Of a stretch of 64,000 bases of DNA, positions 51,532 through 60,030 are shown piece by piece. Positions within the stretch are counted from its first letter, which is position 1. Every line of letters begins with the position of its first letter. Source of the DNA: B46-G9 sp964548365. GTDB lineage: Bacteria; Desulfobacterota; DSM-4660; Desulfatiglandales; Desulfatiglandaceae. The notes under the pieces were generated by a model. That model ran no database searches. It was not told the DNA's origin and saw only the letters and a program-made list of their open reading frames with translations. The position numbers were made by a program, and so were the translations under genes. The DNA is taken from positions 62,001 to 126,000 of the forward strand of contig CAZJRD010000001.1 in assembly GCA_964548365.1 (NCBI GenBank), given 5' to 3'.

Positions 51532-53856
51532 ATGACCGCTATTACACGAAGGGTTTTTATCAAATCATCGGTGTCGCTCGGCGCAACAGTCGCTCTCGGA
51601 AAATATCTGAATCTGAAGGCCCCTGGACTTCCAGAACTAGTGAAATCGGCGCACGCTGCTCAAGGGGCGGCCACAAGGATTGTTCAGGTGGTCAGCGACG
51701 TGGACGCGCATTCCCAGTGCAGAATGAAGATACCCATCAAAGGGGGCAAGGTTATGGGCATCGCCGGGGATGCCGGGGACCCTGAGAGCAAGGGGCATCT
51801 CACCATGAGGGACAAACACATGAGAGAGGTACTCTACGCGCCTGATCGCCTGAAGTATCCCATGAAGCGAATGGGTGCCCGGGGGGAAGGCAGGTGGAAG
51901 AGGATCTCCTGGGAAGAGGCATTAACCACCATCGCGAAAAGGCTCCACGAAATCAAGAAGGATTACGGTGCCGAGGCCATAGACTTTCACCATGGTCATT
52001 ATCATAGCGGTGACATCCTCGGCGCCTACCTCTCGAGACTCGCGAATCTCATCGGGACCCCCAATATCACCAACCCAAGCCATGTGTGCCATCTTCCCCG
52101 GGTCTTTTTGGGATTCAACTATGACCTTGGAGCCGTTGTTCCACCCGACGTGGCGCACACCAGGTGCCTGGTGTTATGGGGTGGGAATCCCGAAGCCACC
52201 AACAAGCCTCAGGAAATAGCCATCAAAGCGGCTCGCAAGCGGGGAATGAAACTGATCGTGATCGATCCCCGGAAGACCTCCTACGCACAAAAGGCCGATG
52301 TCCACGCTCAATTGCGGCCGGGCACCGATGGTGCCTTAGCCCTGGGCATGCTGCATGTCATTATCAAAGAAAGGCTTTACGATCACGACTTTGTCGGGAA
52401 ATGGACCACCGGGTTTGACAAACTGGCGCATCACATTGAGCAGTATACTCCCGAAAGGGTCGAGGAGATTACCTGGGTTTCCGCGAACACTATCAGAAAA
52501 ACAGCACGGATGTACGCAACCACCAAACCGGCGTGCATCAGCCCTCGAAACGCCCTCGACCAGCACACAAACGCATCGGTCGCGATCCGTGCAATCGATA
52601 TCCTGATGGCGATCACCGGAAATCTAGATGTAAAGGGAGGGAATCTCATCATCATACCGATCGTGATGGGGCTTGAGGATATCAAGCTCTTCGAGAAGCT
52701 GCCGCCGGAAACCGCGAAAAAGAAGCTGGGCGCGGACAAATGTCTTTATTCCAAAATGTCCAAGACATGGCCCTCCGCGCACACGCCCTCCCTGTGGGAT
52801 GCCATCCTTTATGGGAAACCGTATCCCGTAAAAGCGATGATGGTGATGGCCTCGAATCCGCTACTCACCTGCGCGAACTCGAACGTCGTGGAAAAGGCCC
52901 TCAAAAAGCTCGATTTCCTCGCCGTTGCTGACATCTTCATGACCCCAACAGCCAAACTCGCCGATATCGTGCTTCCTGCCTGCACCTTCTTGGAGAGAAC
53001 CCGTTTTGTGACCTATGACACCCATGCCGACCACTCCTGGAACGTGCAATCCAGGATCGTGCTGAGTCCCAGGGCGGTCAAACCGCTGGAGGAGTCATGG
53101 TCGGATTGGAAGATCCTCTGTGAGTTGGGCAGGAAAATGGGCTATAAGAAATATTTTCCGTGGAAAACAGAAGAAGAGGCGATTGATCATGTGCTCAGCC
53201 CGCTCGGCCTCACCTGCGAGGATCTCAGAGAACACCCCGAGGGTATCATTATCCCCGTTCCCCCTTTCCTCTACGCAAAGTTCAGGGGAGTTCTGGGGAA
53301 AGTCGTGCGGAGTGCCCTCAAGGTCACGGCTTTCAGAAACTATCCGGACATGTACAGGAAATACGAATCAAAAGGGTTCATGACGCCGTCAAAAAAGGTG
53401 GAACTTTACTCGAGACGGCTGGAGAAACTCGGATATGATCCCCTCCCGGTGTACAAGGAACCCGCTGAGAGCCCGGTATCACGGCCGGATATTGCCAAGG
53501 AGTACCCCCTGATATTGATTGCCGGCACGAAACTGGAGATGTACACACACTCCGAGATGCGGAATATTCCAGGACTGCGAAGGGTGTTTCCGGAAAATCT
53601 CCTGGAAATCAACCCTCGGACCGCTGCCGCCATCGGTGTTACAAAAAGTGAATCCGTGAGAATTTCCTCGCCAAGAGGGAGCGTCACCTGCAAGGCTCGT
53701 ATAACCGATAGCATCGACCAACGGGTTGTGCATCTTTGTCACGGATTTAAAGAGTGTAATTGCAACATCTTAACCGATCACAAGGCCTTTGATCCTATTA
53801 CCGGATCAACAGGCCTGAAATCGCTGCTGTGCAAGGTGGAAAAAATTCAGAAGTGA
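51532..53856 (+). CDS. Tat-exported molybdopterin oxidoreductase lacking the N-terminal Fe-S cluster cysteines
   Basis: 774 residues. A Tat motif (TRRVFIKSS) and hydrophobic stretch point to export. The DMSO-reductase family core is present: LKYPMKRMGARGEGRWKRIS, LSRLANLIGTPN, VLWGGNPEATN, LIVIDPRKT and MTPTAKLADIVLPACTFLER. In the FS0 region the usual C-x2-C-x3-C and later Cys are replaced (VSDVDAHSQC and GHLTMRDKH), leaving one cysteine, so no [4Fe-4S] cluster. C186 in SHVCHLPR is the probable metal ligand. About 30-35% of phrases resemble the enzyme at 1254-3392, with the same overall order. No Fe-S subunit follows; only a small membrane protein does. Electron partner may be the nearby multihaem cytochrome. 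Confidence 0.88.
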   Translation: MTAITRRVFIKSSVSLGATVALGKYLNLKAPGLPELVKSAHAAQGAATRIVQVVSDVDAHSQCRMKIPIKGGKVMGIAGDAGDPESKGHLTMRDKHMREVLYAPDRLKYPMKRMGARGEGRWKRISWEEALTTIAKRLHEIKKDYGAEAIDFHHGHYHSGDILGAYLSRLANLIGTPNITNPSHVCHLPRVFLGFNYDLGAVVPPDVAHTRCLVLWGGNPEATNKPQEIAIKAARKRGMKLIVIDPRKTSYAQKADVHAQLRPGTDGALALGMLHVIIKERLYDHDFVGKWTTGFDKLAHHIEQYTPERVEEITWVSANTIRKTARMYATTKPACISPRNALDQHTNASVAIRAIDILMAITGNLDVKGGNLIIIPIVMGLEDIKLFEKLPPETAKKKLGADKCLYSKMSKTWPSAHTPSLWDAILYGKPYPVKAMMVMASNPLLTCANSNVVEKALKKLDFLAVADIFMTPTAKLADIVLPACTFLERTRFVTYDTHADHSWNVQSRIVLSPRAVKPLEESWSDWKILCELGRKMGYKKYFPWKTEEEAIDHVLSPLGLTCEDLREHPEGIIIPVPPFLYAKFRGVLGKVVRSALKVTAFRNYPDMYRKYESKGFMTPSKKVELYSRRLEKLGYDPLPVYKEPAESPVSRPDIAKEYPLILIAGTKLEMYTHSEMRNIPGLRRVFPENLLEINPRTAAAIGVTKSESVRISSPRGSVTCKARITDSIDQRVVHLCHGFKECNCNILTDHKAFDPITGSTGLKSLLCKVEKIQK

Positions 53857-53887
53857 CTCGGTTGAGGATCGAGAAAGGAGAATAATA

Positions 53888-54085
53888 ATGGAATACGGTG
53901 GAAACTTTATCGGGCTATTTGCACTTTCGAGCGCAATCTGTTGCCATCTCATCTCAAAATCACATTTTCGGGTTGCCAAAAGCTGGATCACCAACAAGTG
54001 GTTCTGGGCAGGTTTTTTCGGGAATCTGCCGGCACTAATAGCCTTTTCACTGCATGTTCACCTCAAGCGACAAAAGCAACTATGA
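53888..54085 (+). CDS. Small membrane protein
   Basis: 65 residues with AGGAG before the ATG. Two hydrophobic stretches (FIGLFALSSAICCHLI and WFWAGFFGNLPALIAFSLHV) and a basic C-terminal tail KRQKQL. It follows the molybdoenzyme by 31 bp and is likely the last gene of the sigma-54 operon. It may anchor or assist the exported enzyme. No family recognised. Confidence 0.6.
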   Translation: MEYGGNFIGLFALSSAICCHLISKSHFRVAKSWITNKWFWAGFFGNLPALIAFSLHVHLKRQKQL

Positions 54086-54122
54086 GAACGTAGTCGTTGC
54101 TGCCGTGCAGGGATGAAGGTAT

Positions 54123-55499
54123 TTAGCTGATTGCTTCCCGTTTCAGAATATCATAATAGGTCATGACCCTGTCCACATACCGGACCGCTTCCCTGCCCCG
54201 GCAATACCCGGACCTGCTCTTCTTGTAGTATTTGCGGCGGCAGAGGAGGGGGAACGCCTCTTTTAACGCGGTCCAGCTATTGGGATCATTGTTCTGTGTT
54301 TTTACTATGTGCTGGGCATCCTGTACATGCCGATACCCTACATTATAGCTGGCAAGAGCCATGAGCAACCGGTCGGGTTCCGGCACGCCCTCAAATTTGT
54401 CGTATGATTTCTTGAGGTATTTGACACCCCCCAGGATACTCTGTTCCGGGTCCAGACGGCTCTCGATTCCCACCTCCCTGGCGGTGTCCAGGGTAACCTG
54501 CATGAGCCCTCTCACTCCCGTGTAACTCCGAGCCCTCGGATCAAAATGAGATTCCTGGTAAATCATTGCGGCGATCAGCCGCCAGTCAAAACCATACTTT
54601 TTCGCAGCCTCCTGGATGGTATCCCGGTATTTCGGGAGTCGTGTTTCCAGCCTCCGGTAATATCGTTTAAGATCCACGTAATCGAAGGTTTCCACGTTGG
54701 CAAAATATTCCGCGTAAATCCTGTCAAACGTGCCGTCTTCCTTGATCGTGTCAAAAAACTCATTAATCTGCGTGAGGAGCCTCTTCTCTCCTTTTCTCAC
54801 TGCCCAGGCGATGTTGGTCGGCTTTCCGATCGGAAAAGCGATGTGTGCATCCGGATAATAGCGCCGGTTCAGGAGGGCAATATGCGAATCGGATACCGTG
54901 GCCTCGATCTCCTTTTCCGCCACCATTCTGATGAGCTCTTCAGTGGGCATATCGTCATACAGCTTGATCCTGATGTTCAGACCGTTTGATTTGAGTTTTT
55001 TCAACAGCTCTTCATAGGTGGTGCCCCTGCGCACGCATATGGTCTTGCCTGCCAGATCATCAATCGTCTTCGCCTGATCATCTTTGTTCAGGATAACGTA
55101 TTGCTGGACCGGAAGATACGCTTCCGAAAAATCGACCCGTTCCAATCTGGATTTCGTCACACTCATGCTTGCCGCAACAAAATCTCCTTCCCCTTCTTCC
55201 AGGCCCTGGATCAGGCCCTCCCAGGTGGGCGTTACTACCGCAAGATCCACATCCAGATAATCGCTGAAGGCCTTGGCAAGGTCGTATTCAAATCCCATGG
55301 GTTCTCCCCGGTATACATAGTAGCAATGGGCATTATTCCTAGTGAGAACAGTGATTTTCCCGGACGCTCGTATGCTCTCCAGTGCATCTTCCCTGGCGGA
55401 GGAGGAGAGGAACAGAGAACCCATAAGAATAGTGGTGAGGAGCAGGAGACGAAACACGCCCAGGCACGTCACATTTATTTTTGTGAAGTTCATCTTCAT
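54123..55499 (-). CDS. mltF: Membrane-bound lytic transglycosylase F (MltF)
   Basis: 458 residues. A signal/anchor (VFRLLLLTTILMGSLFLSSS) precedes a solute-binding-protein-like domain (SGKITVLTRNNAHCYYVYRG to about 270) and a C-terminal SLT domain with catalytic Glu in AAMIYQESHFDPRARSYTGV, then RGLMQVTLDTAREVG and LASYNVGYRHVQDA. This two-domain order is specific to MltF. It trims peptidoglycan from the outer membrane face. Third lytic transglycosylase in the window. Confidence 0.93.
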   Translation of the reverse strand: MKMNFTKINVTCLGVFRLLLLTTILMGSLFLSSSAREDALESIRASGKITVLTRNNAHCYYVYRGEPMGFEYDLAKAFSDYLDVDLAVVTPTWEGLIQGLEEGEGDFVAASMSVTKSRLERVDFSEAYLPVQQYVILNKDDQAKTIDDLAGKTICVRRGTTYEELLKKLKSNGLNIRIKLYDDMPTEELIRMVAEKEIEATVSDSHIALLNRRYYPDAHIAFPIGKPTNIAWAVRKGEKRLLTQINEFFDTIKEDGTFDRIYAEYFANVETFDYVDLKRYYRRLETRLPKYRDTIQEAAKKYGFDWRLIAAMIYQESHFDPRARSYTGVRGLMQVTLDTAREVGIESRLDPEQSILGGVKYLKKSYDKFEGVPEPDRLLMALASYNVGYRHVQDAQHIVKTQNNDPNSWTALKEAFPLLCRRKYYKKSRSGYCRGREAVRYVDRVMTYYDILKREAIS

Positions 55500-55602
55500 T
55501 TCAGTGTCTGCAGCACAGTTGGGGAAATGCTTGGAGCAGTCATTCCCATCTACCAGTCTGATGCATACTGCTGTTAGCTATCATTCAATATAACATAAAG
55601 GA

Positions 55603-56481
55603 CTACTTCACAGCAAGTTTCGTGCCTCTCAGCCAAATGAGCCGCAGCATGTTGATCGGATTCACCGGAGGAGGGAGCGCACTGCAAGGGGCCTCAGGAA
55701 CTTTTAGTTGACCCAAGCGGAAAAGGGTCACCCTCTTGCCTTCCTTCTTTCCCTGTTTCAAAAACTGACAGACCATATTTATAAAAAGGTCCCTCGGAAA
55801 AACTCCCTTCACCGTGGTGGGACCTGCATTTCGCAACCCATCCCGGATAATCGTGGCGCAGTTGCGGGTGAACAGGTTGAAATGGGGATAATACCCCGGT
55901 TTTTTCGGGTCCTCGGCAGTATTCAATATCTTTTCAAGTTCATGATGGTAATAGGCCGACAGGAGGTCCGTGGACAAGCCTTCAATAGACAACACATGAA
56001 CAGTGCGCATAAACAGACGACCAAACTTGTCATAATAGGCCTTTCCGTCCTCATCAACATGATATTTTCCAAGCTCTGGATGAGGAGCAAATTCCCCGAG
56101 AGCGGGCCGGTACAAGTATTCTTCCGGTGTCATGACCTCATTTTCGTTCATGAGATGGGAATAATTGAAGACCTCTCCATTCACATTGATCGAGATATGC
56201 CCCAGGAGGGAGGCCGGGTATTTTCTGAGGCGTTCATCAAAATAGACCTCCACAAAAGGATTTTTCGGCATCTCCTCATCCGGCCATGCAAGGATAAGGG
56301 GCCTCCCGGTTTCATAATCCACCTGGGGAAGATTCCTGGCGCAGACCTTTCGCCCCAGCCAGTGGGTAACGTAACCCTTCCAGATTCTTTCAGAATTAAA
56401 AAAGCGCTCTCCGTCGCGGCCCTGGAGAAATATCTGCCCGTCCTCCCGACACAATACCCCCTTTACTATGCCCGTGCTCAT
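55603..56481 (-). CDS. Hypothetical protein with permuted papain-like (NlpC/P60- or DUF4105-like) His/Cys pattern
   Basis: 292 residues. PASLLGHISINVNGEVFNYS holds a conserved-looking His at the start of a strand, and PHFNLFTRNCATIIRDGLRN holds NC in a helix start, the order His then Cys found in permuted papain folds. FPRDLFINM after it resembles the DUF4105 family. No signal peptide; the C-terminal end has a proline-rich part and a hydrophobic stretch. Function unknown. The divergent yqeB operon starts about 190 bp away. Confidence 0.55.
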   Translation of the reverse strand: MSTGIVKGVLCREDGQIFLQGRDGERFFNSERIWKGYVTHWLGRKVCARNLPQVDYETGRPLILAWPDEEMPKNPFVEVYFDERLRKYPASLLGHISINVNGEVFNYSHLMNENEVMTPEEYLYRPALGEFAPHPELGKYHVDEDGKAYYDKFGRLFMRTVHVLSIEGLSTDLLSAYYHHELEKILNTAEDPKKPGYYPHFNLFTRNCATIIRDGLRNAGPTTVKGVFPRDLFINMVCQFLKQGKKEGKRVTLFRLGQLKVPEAPCSALPPPVNPINMLRLIWLRGTKLAVK

Positions 56482-56556
56482 AAATGCGCTATCATCCTCC
56501 TTTCAAGTAGATGGCCATTATCACAGGAAAAATCCTCACATGCAAGCGGCGGTGAG

Positions 56557-56585
56557 TTGACACCGGGCTGTGTCTCGTATATCCT
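56557..56585 (+). promoter_or_regulatory. Sigma-70 promoter for the yqeB operon
   Basis: Perfect TTGACA (56557-56562), 17-bp spacer, TATCCT (56580-56585). Start near 56592, leader about 76 nt. Confidence 0.55.
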
Positions 56586-56667
56586 CATAATCATTGGATC
56601 AATTGAGAGCGATCTTCTTTGCTCACATCACATGATTGCATGACGTACCCGAAAGAGAGAAAAAGAA

Positions 56668-57495
56668 ATGGAGAGATTATCTGACATAGTGATCCTGGTA
56701 AAGGGGGGTGGAGACCTCGCTACAGGTGTGGCATGGCGGCTTCACCACTGCGGATTCAAGGTGTTGGTCACGGAAACCGAAACACCTATGGCCGTCCGCA
56801 GAAAGGTGTCTTTTTGTGAGGCGGTTTATGACGGCGCAACAGAGGTGGAAGGTGTGGAAGCATTGCTCATTCAATCGCCTGAAGATGCCGAAGGGGTCTG
56901 GAAGCAGAACCGTATCCCGGTAATCGTGGATCCTTCCTGCAACTGCAGAAATGGGGTTAAGCCGTCGGCGCTGATTGATGCCACGCTCGCGAAAAAGAAC
57001 CTGGGTACTTCCATCAAGGACGCACCCCTGGTCATTGCCCTCGGCCCGGGCTTTGAGGCGGGAATCGACGCCCACTTCGTTGTTGAAACAAACCGGGGGC
57101 ACCGGCTCGGGAGGCTGATCATGGAAGGCTCTGCAGAGCCGAACACGGGAGTCCCCGGTTCAGTCCTGGGACACACCTCGGACAGGGTGCTTCGCGCGCC
57201 GGCGGACGGCGTCTGGCAAAACCGACTGGACATCGGGGACACGGTCCGGGAAGGCAACCTGGTGGGTGATGTGGAAGGCAAACCGGTGATAGCGTCTATC
57301 GATGGAATCATACGAGGGCTCATTCACCCTGGGATACCGGTCACCAAAGGCCTCAAAATTGGAGACATTGATCCCCGTCCGCAGCGGGAAAACTGCTTCA
57401 CCATCTCCGAAAAGGCCCTTTCAATCGCGGGAGGGGTGCTGGAGGGAATACTGCGAGTTTACGGCGCCTCAAGGGAGACCGACCAGTGCAAATAA
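56668..57495 (+). CDS. yqeB: YqeB/EF2563-type selenium-dependent molybdenum hydroxylase maturation protein
   Basis: 275 residues. VKGGGDLATGVAWRLHHCGF is the N-terminal Rossmann loop typical of the family, followed by VLVTETETPMAVRRKVSFCE, VDPSCNCRNGVKPSALIDAT, VIALGPGFEAGIDAHFVVET and a C-terminal barrel (LRAPADGVWQNRLDIGDTVR, GLIHPGIPVTKGLKIGDIDP). The family is found with genes for selenium-dependent molybdenum hydroxylases, where selenium is a labile ligand, not selenocysteine. No such hydroxylase is in the window. It overlaps the maoC-like start by 10 bp. Confidence 0.88.
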   Translation: MERLSDIVILVKGGGDLATGVAWRLHHCGFKVLVTETETPMAVRRKVSFCEAVYDGATEVEGVEALLIQSPEDAEGVWKQNRIPVIVDPSCNCRNGVKPSALIDATLAKKNLGTSIKDAPLVIALGPGFEAGIDAHFVVETNRGHRLGRLIMEGSAEPNTGVPGSVLGHTSDRVLRAPADGVWQNRLDIGDTVREGNLVGDVEGKPVIASIDGIIRGLIHPGIPVTKGLKIGDIDPRPQRENCFTISEKALSIAGGVLEGILRVYGASRETDQCK

Positions 57496-58364
57496 GTTCA
57501 GAATTAACCGGTACCCCACTCAAGGAGTTTGTGACCAACATATCCTGGCGGCGTACCACCAACTATGCTGCGGCAGTCCACGATTCAAACCCGAGCTATT
57601 TCGATGAGGACCGCCCGGATGGCCTCGTTGCACCTCCCATGTTCACTGCAGCCCTCACCTGGCCTATCATGGAACGTCTATGGGAATTTATTGAGCTTGA
57701 TCACTTTCCGCGCGAGATACTGGCCACTCAGGTTCATTACAGCGAACACCTCCACTTCCATGCTCCCCTTCGGCCGGGGAACCAGGTACGAATCAAGGGG
57801 AAAATAGCAGCCATCTTACCCCACAGGGCGGGCACCCACATGGTCATAAGGTTGGATGCCCAGGATCAAAATGGAACGCCCCTGTTTACGGAACACATCG
57901 GAGGCATGATGCGAGGCGTCCGGTGCACTGACCAGGGTTCAGGGAAAGAAACATTGCCTGAAGTTCCTGAATCTGTTGATGCGGCAGAGCCCATCTGGAG
58001 TCAGCAGGTTCATATTGATCCTTTCCTCACCTACATTTATGACGGCTGCTCAGACATTGTTTTTCCCATTCACACCTCCCCCAAATTTGCCCAGCAGGTG
58101 GGTTTGCCGGGAATCATTCTCCAGGGCACGGCTACCCTGGCTCTTGCAACACGCGAGATTGTCAATAGAAATGCCGGTGGGGCCCCTTCCAGACTCCAAG
58201 ATCTTTCCTGCCGTTTTACGGACATGGTTATCCCGGGCACAAAAATCACGATCCAGCTTCTCAATTCCGCAGAAAGAAAAGGATATACAGAGCTCTTTTT
58301 TCAGGTCCTGAACAGTCAAGGGCAAAAGGCCTTGAACAAAGGATACGCAAGAATAGGTGTTTAA
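57486..58364 (+). CDS. MaoC-like double hot-dog enoyl-CoA hydratase/dehydratase
   Basis: 292 residues from a GTG overlapping the yqeB end. Two hot-dog halves: an N-terminal one (RTTNYAAAVHDSNPSYFDED, then LVAPPMFTAALTWP) like FAS1-type dehydratase domains, and a C-terminal one (IVFPIHTSPKFAQQVGLPGI then LQGTATLALATREIV) with a hydratase-2-like helix. The H of PIHTS is the likely catalytic residue. It probably adds water to, or removes it from, a CoA thioester. It lies directly before an acyl-CoA ligase gene. Confidence 0.82.
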   Translation: MQISSELTGTPLKEFVTNISWRRTTNYAAAVHDSNPSYFDEDRPDGLVAPPMFTAALTWPIMERLWEFIELDHFPREILATQVHYSEHLHFHAPLRPGNQVRIKGKIAAILPHRAGTHMVIRLDAQDQNGTPLFTEHIGGMMRGVRCTDQGSGKETLPEVPESVDAAEPIWSQQVHIDPFLTYIYDGCSDIVFPIHTSPKFAQQVGLPGIILQGTATLALATREIVNRNAGGAPSRLQDLSCRFTDMVIPGTKITIQLLNSAERKGYTELFFQVLNSQGQKALNKGYARIGV

Positions 58365-58403
58365 TCGTTCCTGAAAAAACCTACTTCGCTGGGAGGTATC
58401 GCA

Positions 58404-59999
58404 ATGACATGGAAAGCCTTAGACCAAACCTGGCATTATGTTGAAAAATGGGCCGTGGAGCATCCGGATAAAGAGGCCCTTGTCTTTGGGGAAGAACGCC
58501 TTACCTGGATGGATTTCAAGAAGAAGATGGACCTGATCGCCAAGGCATACCTTGACATCGGAGTCCAGAAAGGAGACAGGATTGCGTTCCTGGCTATGGC
58601 GCGCAATGAATTCCTCACCACCTATATGGCGGCAGGAAAAGTGGGAGCTATATGGCTTGGTTTGAATCCCAAATTCACCCTTGATGAACTGCGTTACCAA
58701 TTAAATGACAGCCGACCGGTTATATTGATCACGCTTCGCAACTTCATGGACAATGATCTTTCGGAAAACACCAAAACGCTCATGGAGGAGTGCCCCTTCT
58801 TGAAAAAAGTCCTGGTTATGGGAGAGCCGTTTGAGGGCGCAGAGAACTTCAACGATTTTGTCTCGAGTCCGCGCCATGAACTGGATGATGCGCTGAACAA
58901 GAGATCCGCTGAGGTAAAAAAAGATGACCGAGCGTTGCTCATGTATACTTCAGGTTCCACAGGAAAACCAAAGGGGGTCGTCCACACCCATAACAGCATT
59001 GTTGAAAACATAAAGGTCGAGGTCGATAAATTTCATTTCCATGAAAATACAAAGGGGCTGCTCCATTTTCCCATCAACCATGTGGCCGCAGATGTGGAAA
59101 TCGGTTTCGGATGCATCATGAGCGGAGGATCTCTCATCCTGATGGACAGTTTTGATCCGCTCTCATCAATTAAAATGGTAGAAAAAGAGCGTATCACCAT
59201 GCTCGGACAGGTGCCCGTGATGTTCCTGCTCCAGATGAAGCAGCCGGATTTCAGGACTGCTGATCTGAGCAGTGTGGAATACTTCATCTGGGCCGGAGCT
59301 GCAGCCCCAAAATTGATGATTGATGTGTTGAATGCCATATGCCAGAAGATCGGAGCGAGTCTCATTACGGGATATGGCAGTACGGAGGTTTGCGGCTTTG
59401 TGACCTATACTGAAAAAGGCGATGATCCTGACACCCTCATAAAGACGGCAGGAAAAATCGCAGATCCTTTTGAGATGAGAATTGTCGATGACGAGCGGAA
59501 TGAACTCCCTGACGGTCAGGTAGGTGAAATTGCAGTGAGAGGGCCGTTCCTTTTCAAAGAATACCTGAACATGCCCGAGGAGACAGCTAAGGTCATTGAT
59601 AAAGAGGACTGGTATTTCACCAACGACCTGGCCTTCAAAGACGATCGTGGGTATATTCACATTACGGGTCGCAAGTCAGAGATGTTTAAGACCGGTGGAG
59701 AAAACGTGTTTCCCCGCGAGGTGGAAGAGGTCCTGGAGGGGCACGCAAGCGTGCTTTTTGCCGCGGTGATCGGTGTTCCGGACGACGTCTTCCAGGAGGT
59801 GGGCTGGGCATTCATCATGCTCCAGCCCGGGAAAGAAGTTGCGGAAGAGGAACTGCAGGCGCTGTGTAAAACGAAACTTGCAAATTTCAAAATACCCAAG
59901 AGATACTTTATCCGCCCGATTCTCCCCCTCCTTCCCAGCGGAAAGGTAAATAAGGTAGCGCTCAAGAAAGAAATAGAATCCATTTCAGGATCGGCTTAG
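58404..59999 (+). CDS. AMP-dependent acyl-CoA synthetase/ligase
   Basis: 531 residues. ATP-binding P-loop-like motif LLMYTSGSTGKPKGVVHTH, the A5 region GYGSTE, the hinge-region D in YFTNDLAFKD, GRKSEMFKTGGENVFPREVE and the C-terminal K in LPSGKVNKVALKKE. This activates a carboxylic acid to its CoA ester through an acyl-AMP. Substrate class (medium-chain, aromatic or other) cannot be fixed. GGGAGG precedes the ATG. Third gene of the yqeB operon. Confidence 0.93.
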   Translation: MTWKALDQTWHYVEKWAVEHPDKEALVFGEERLTWMDFKKKMDLIAKAYLDIGVQKGDRIAFLAMARNEFLTTYMAAGKVGAIWLGLNPKFTLDELRYQLNDSRPVILITLRNFMDNDLSENTKTLMEECPFLKKVLVMGEPFEGAENFNDFVSSPRHELDDALNKRSAEVKKDDRALLMYTSGSTGKPKGVVHTHNSIVENIKVEVDKFHFHENTKGLLHFPINHVAADVEIGFGCIMSGGSLILMDSFDPLSSIKMVEKERITMLGQVPVMFLLQMKQPDFRTADLSSVEYFIWAGAAAPKLMIDVLNAICQKIGASLITGYGSTEVCGFVTYTEKGDDPDTLIKTAGKIADPFEMRIVDDERNELPDGQVGEIAVRGPFLFKEYLNMPEETAKVIDKEDWYFTNDLAFKDDRGYIHITGRKSEMFKTGGENVFPREVEEVLEGHASVLFAAVIGVPDDVFQEVGWAFIMLQPGKEVAEEELQALCKTKLANFKIPKRYFIRPILPLLPSGKVNKVALKKEIESISGSA

Positions 60000-60030
60000 C
60001 CCAAACCTGGAATAAGCAAAGGGACCACAT

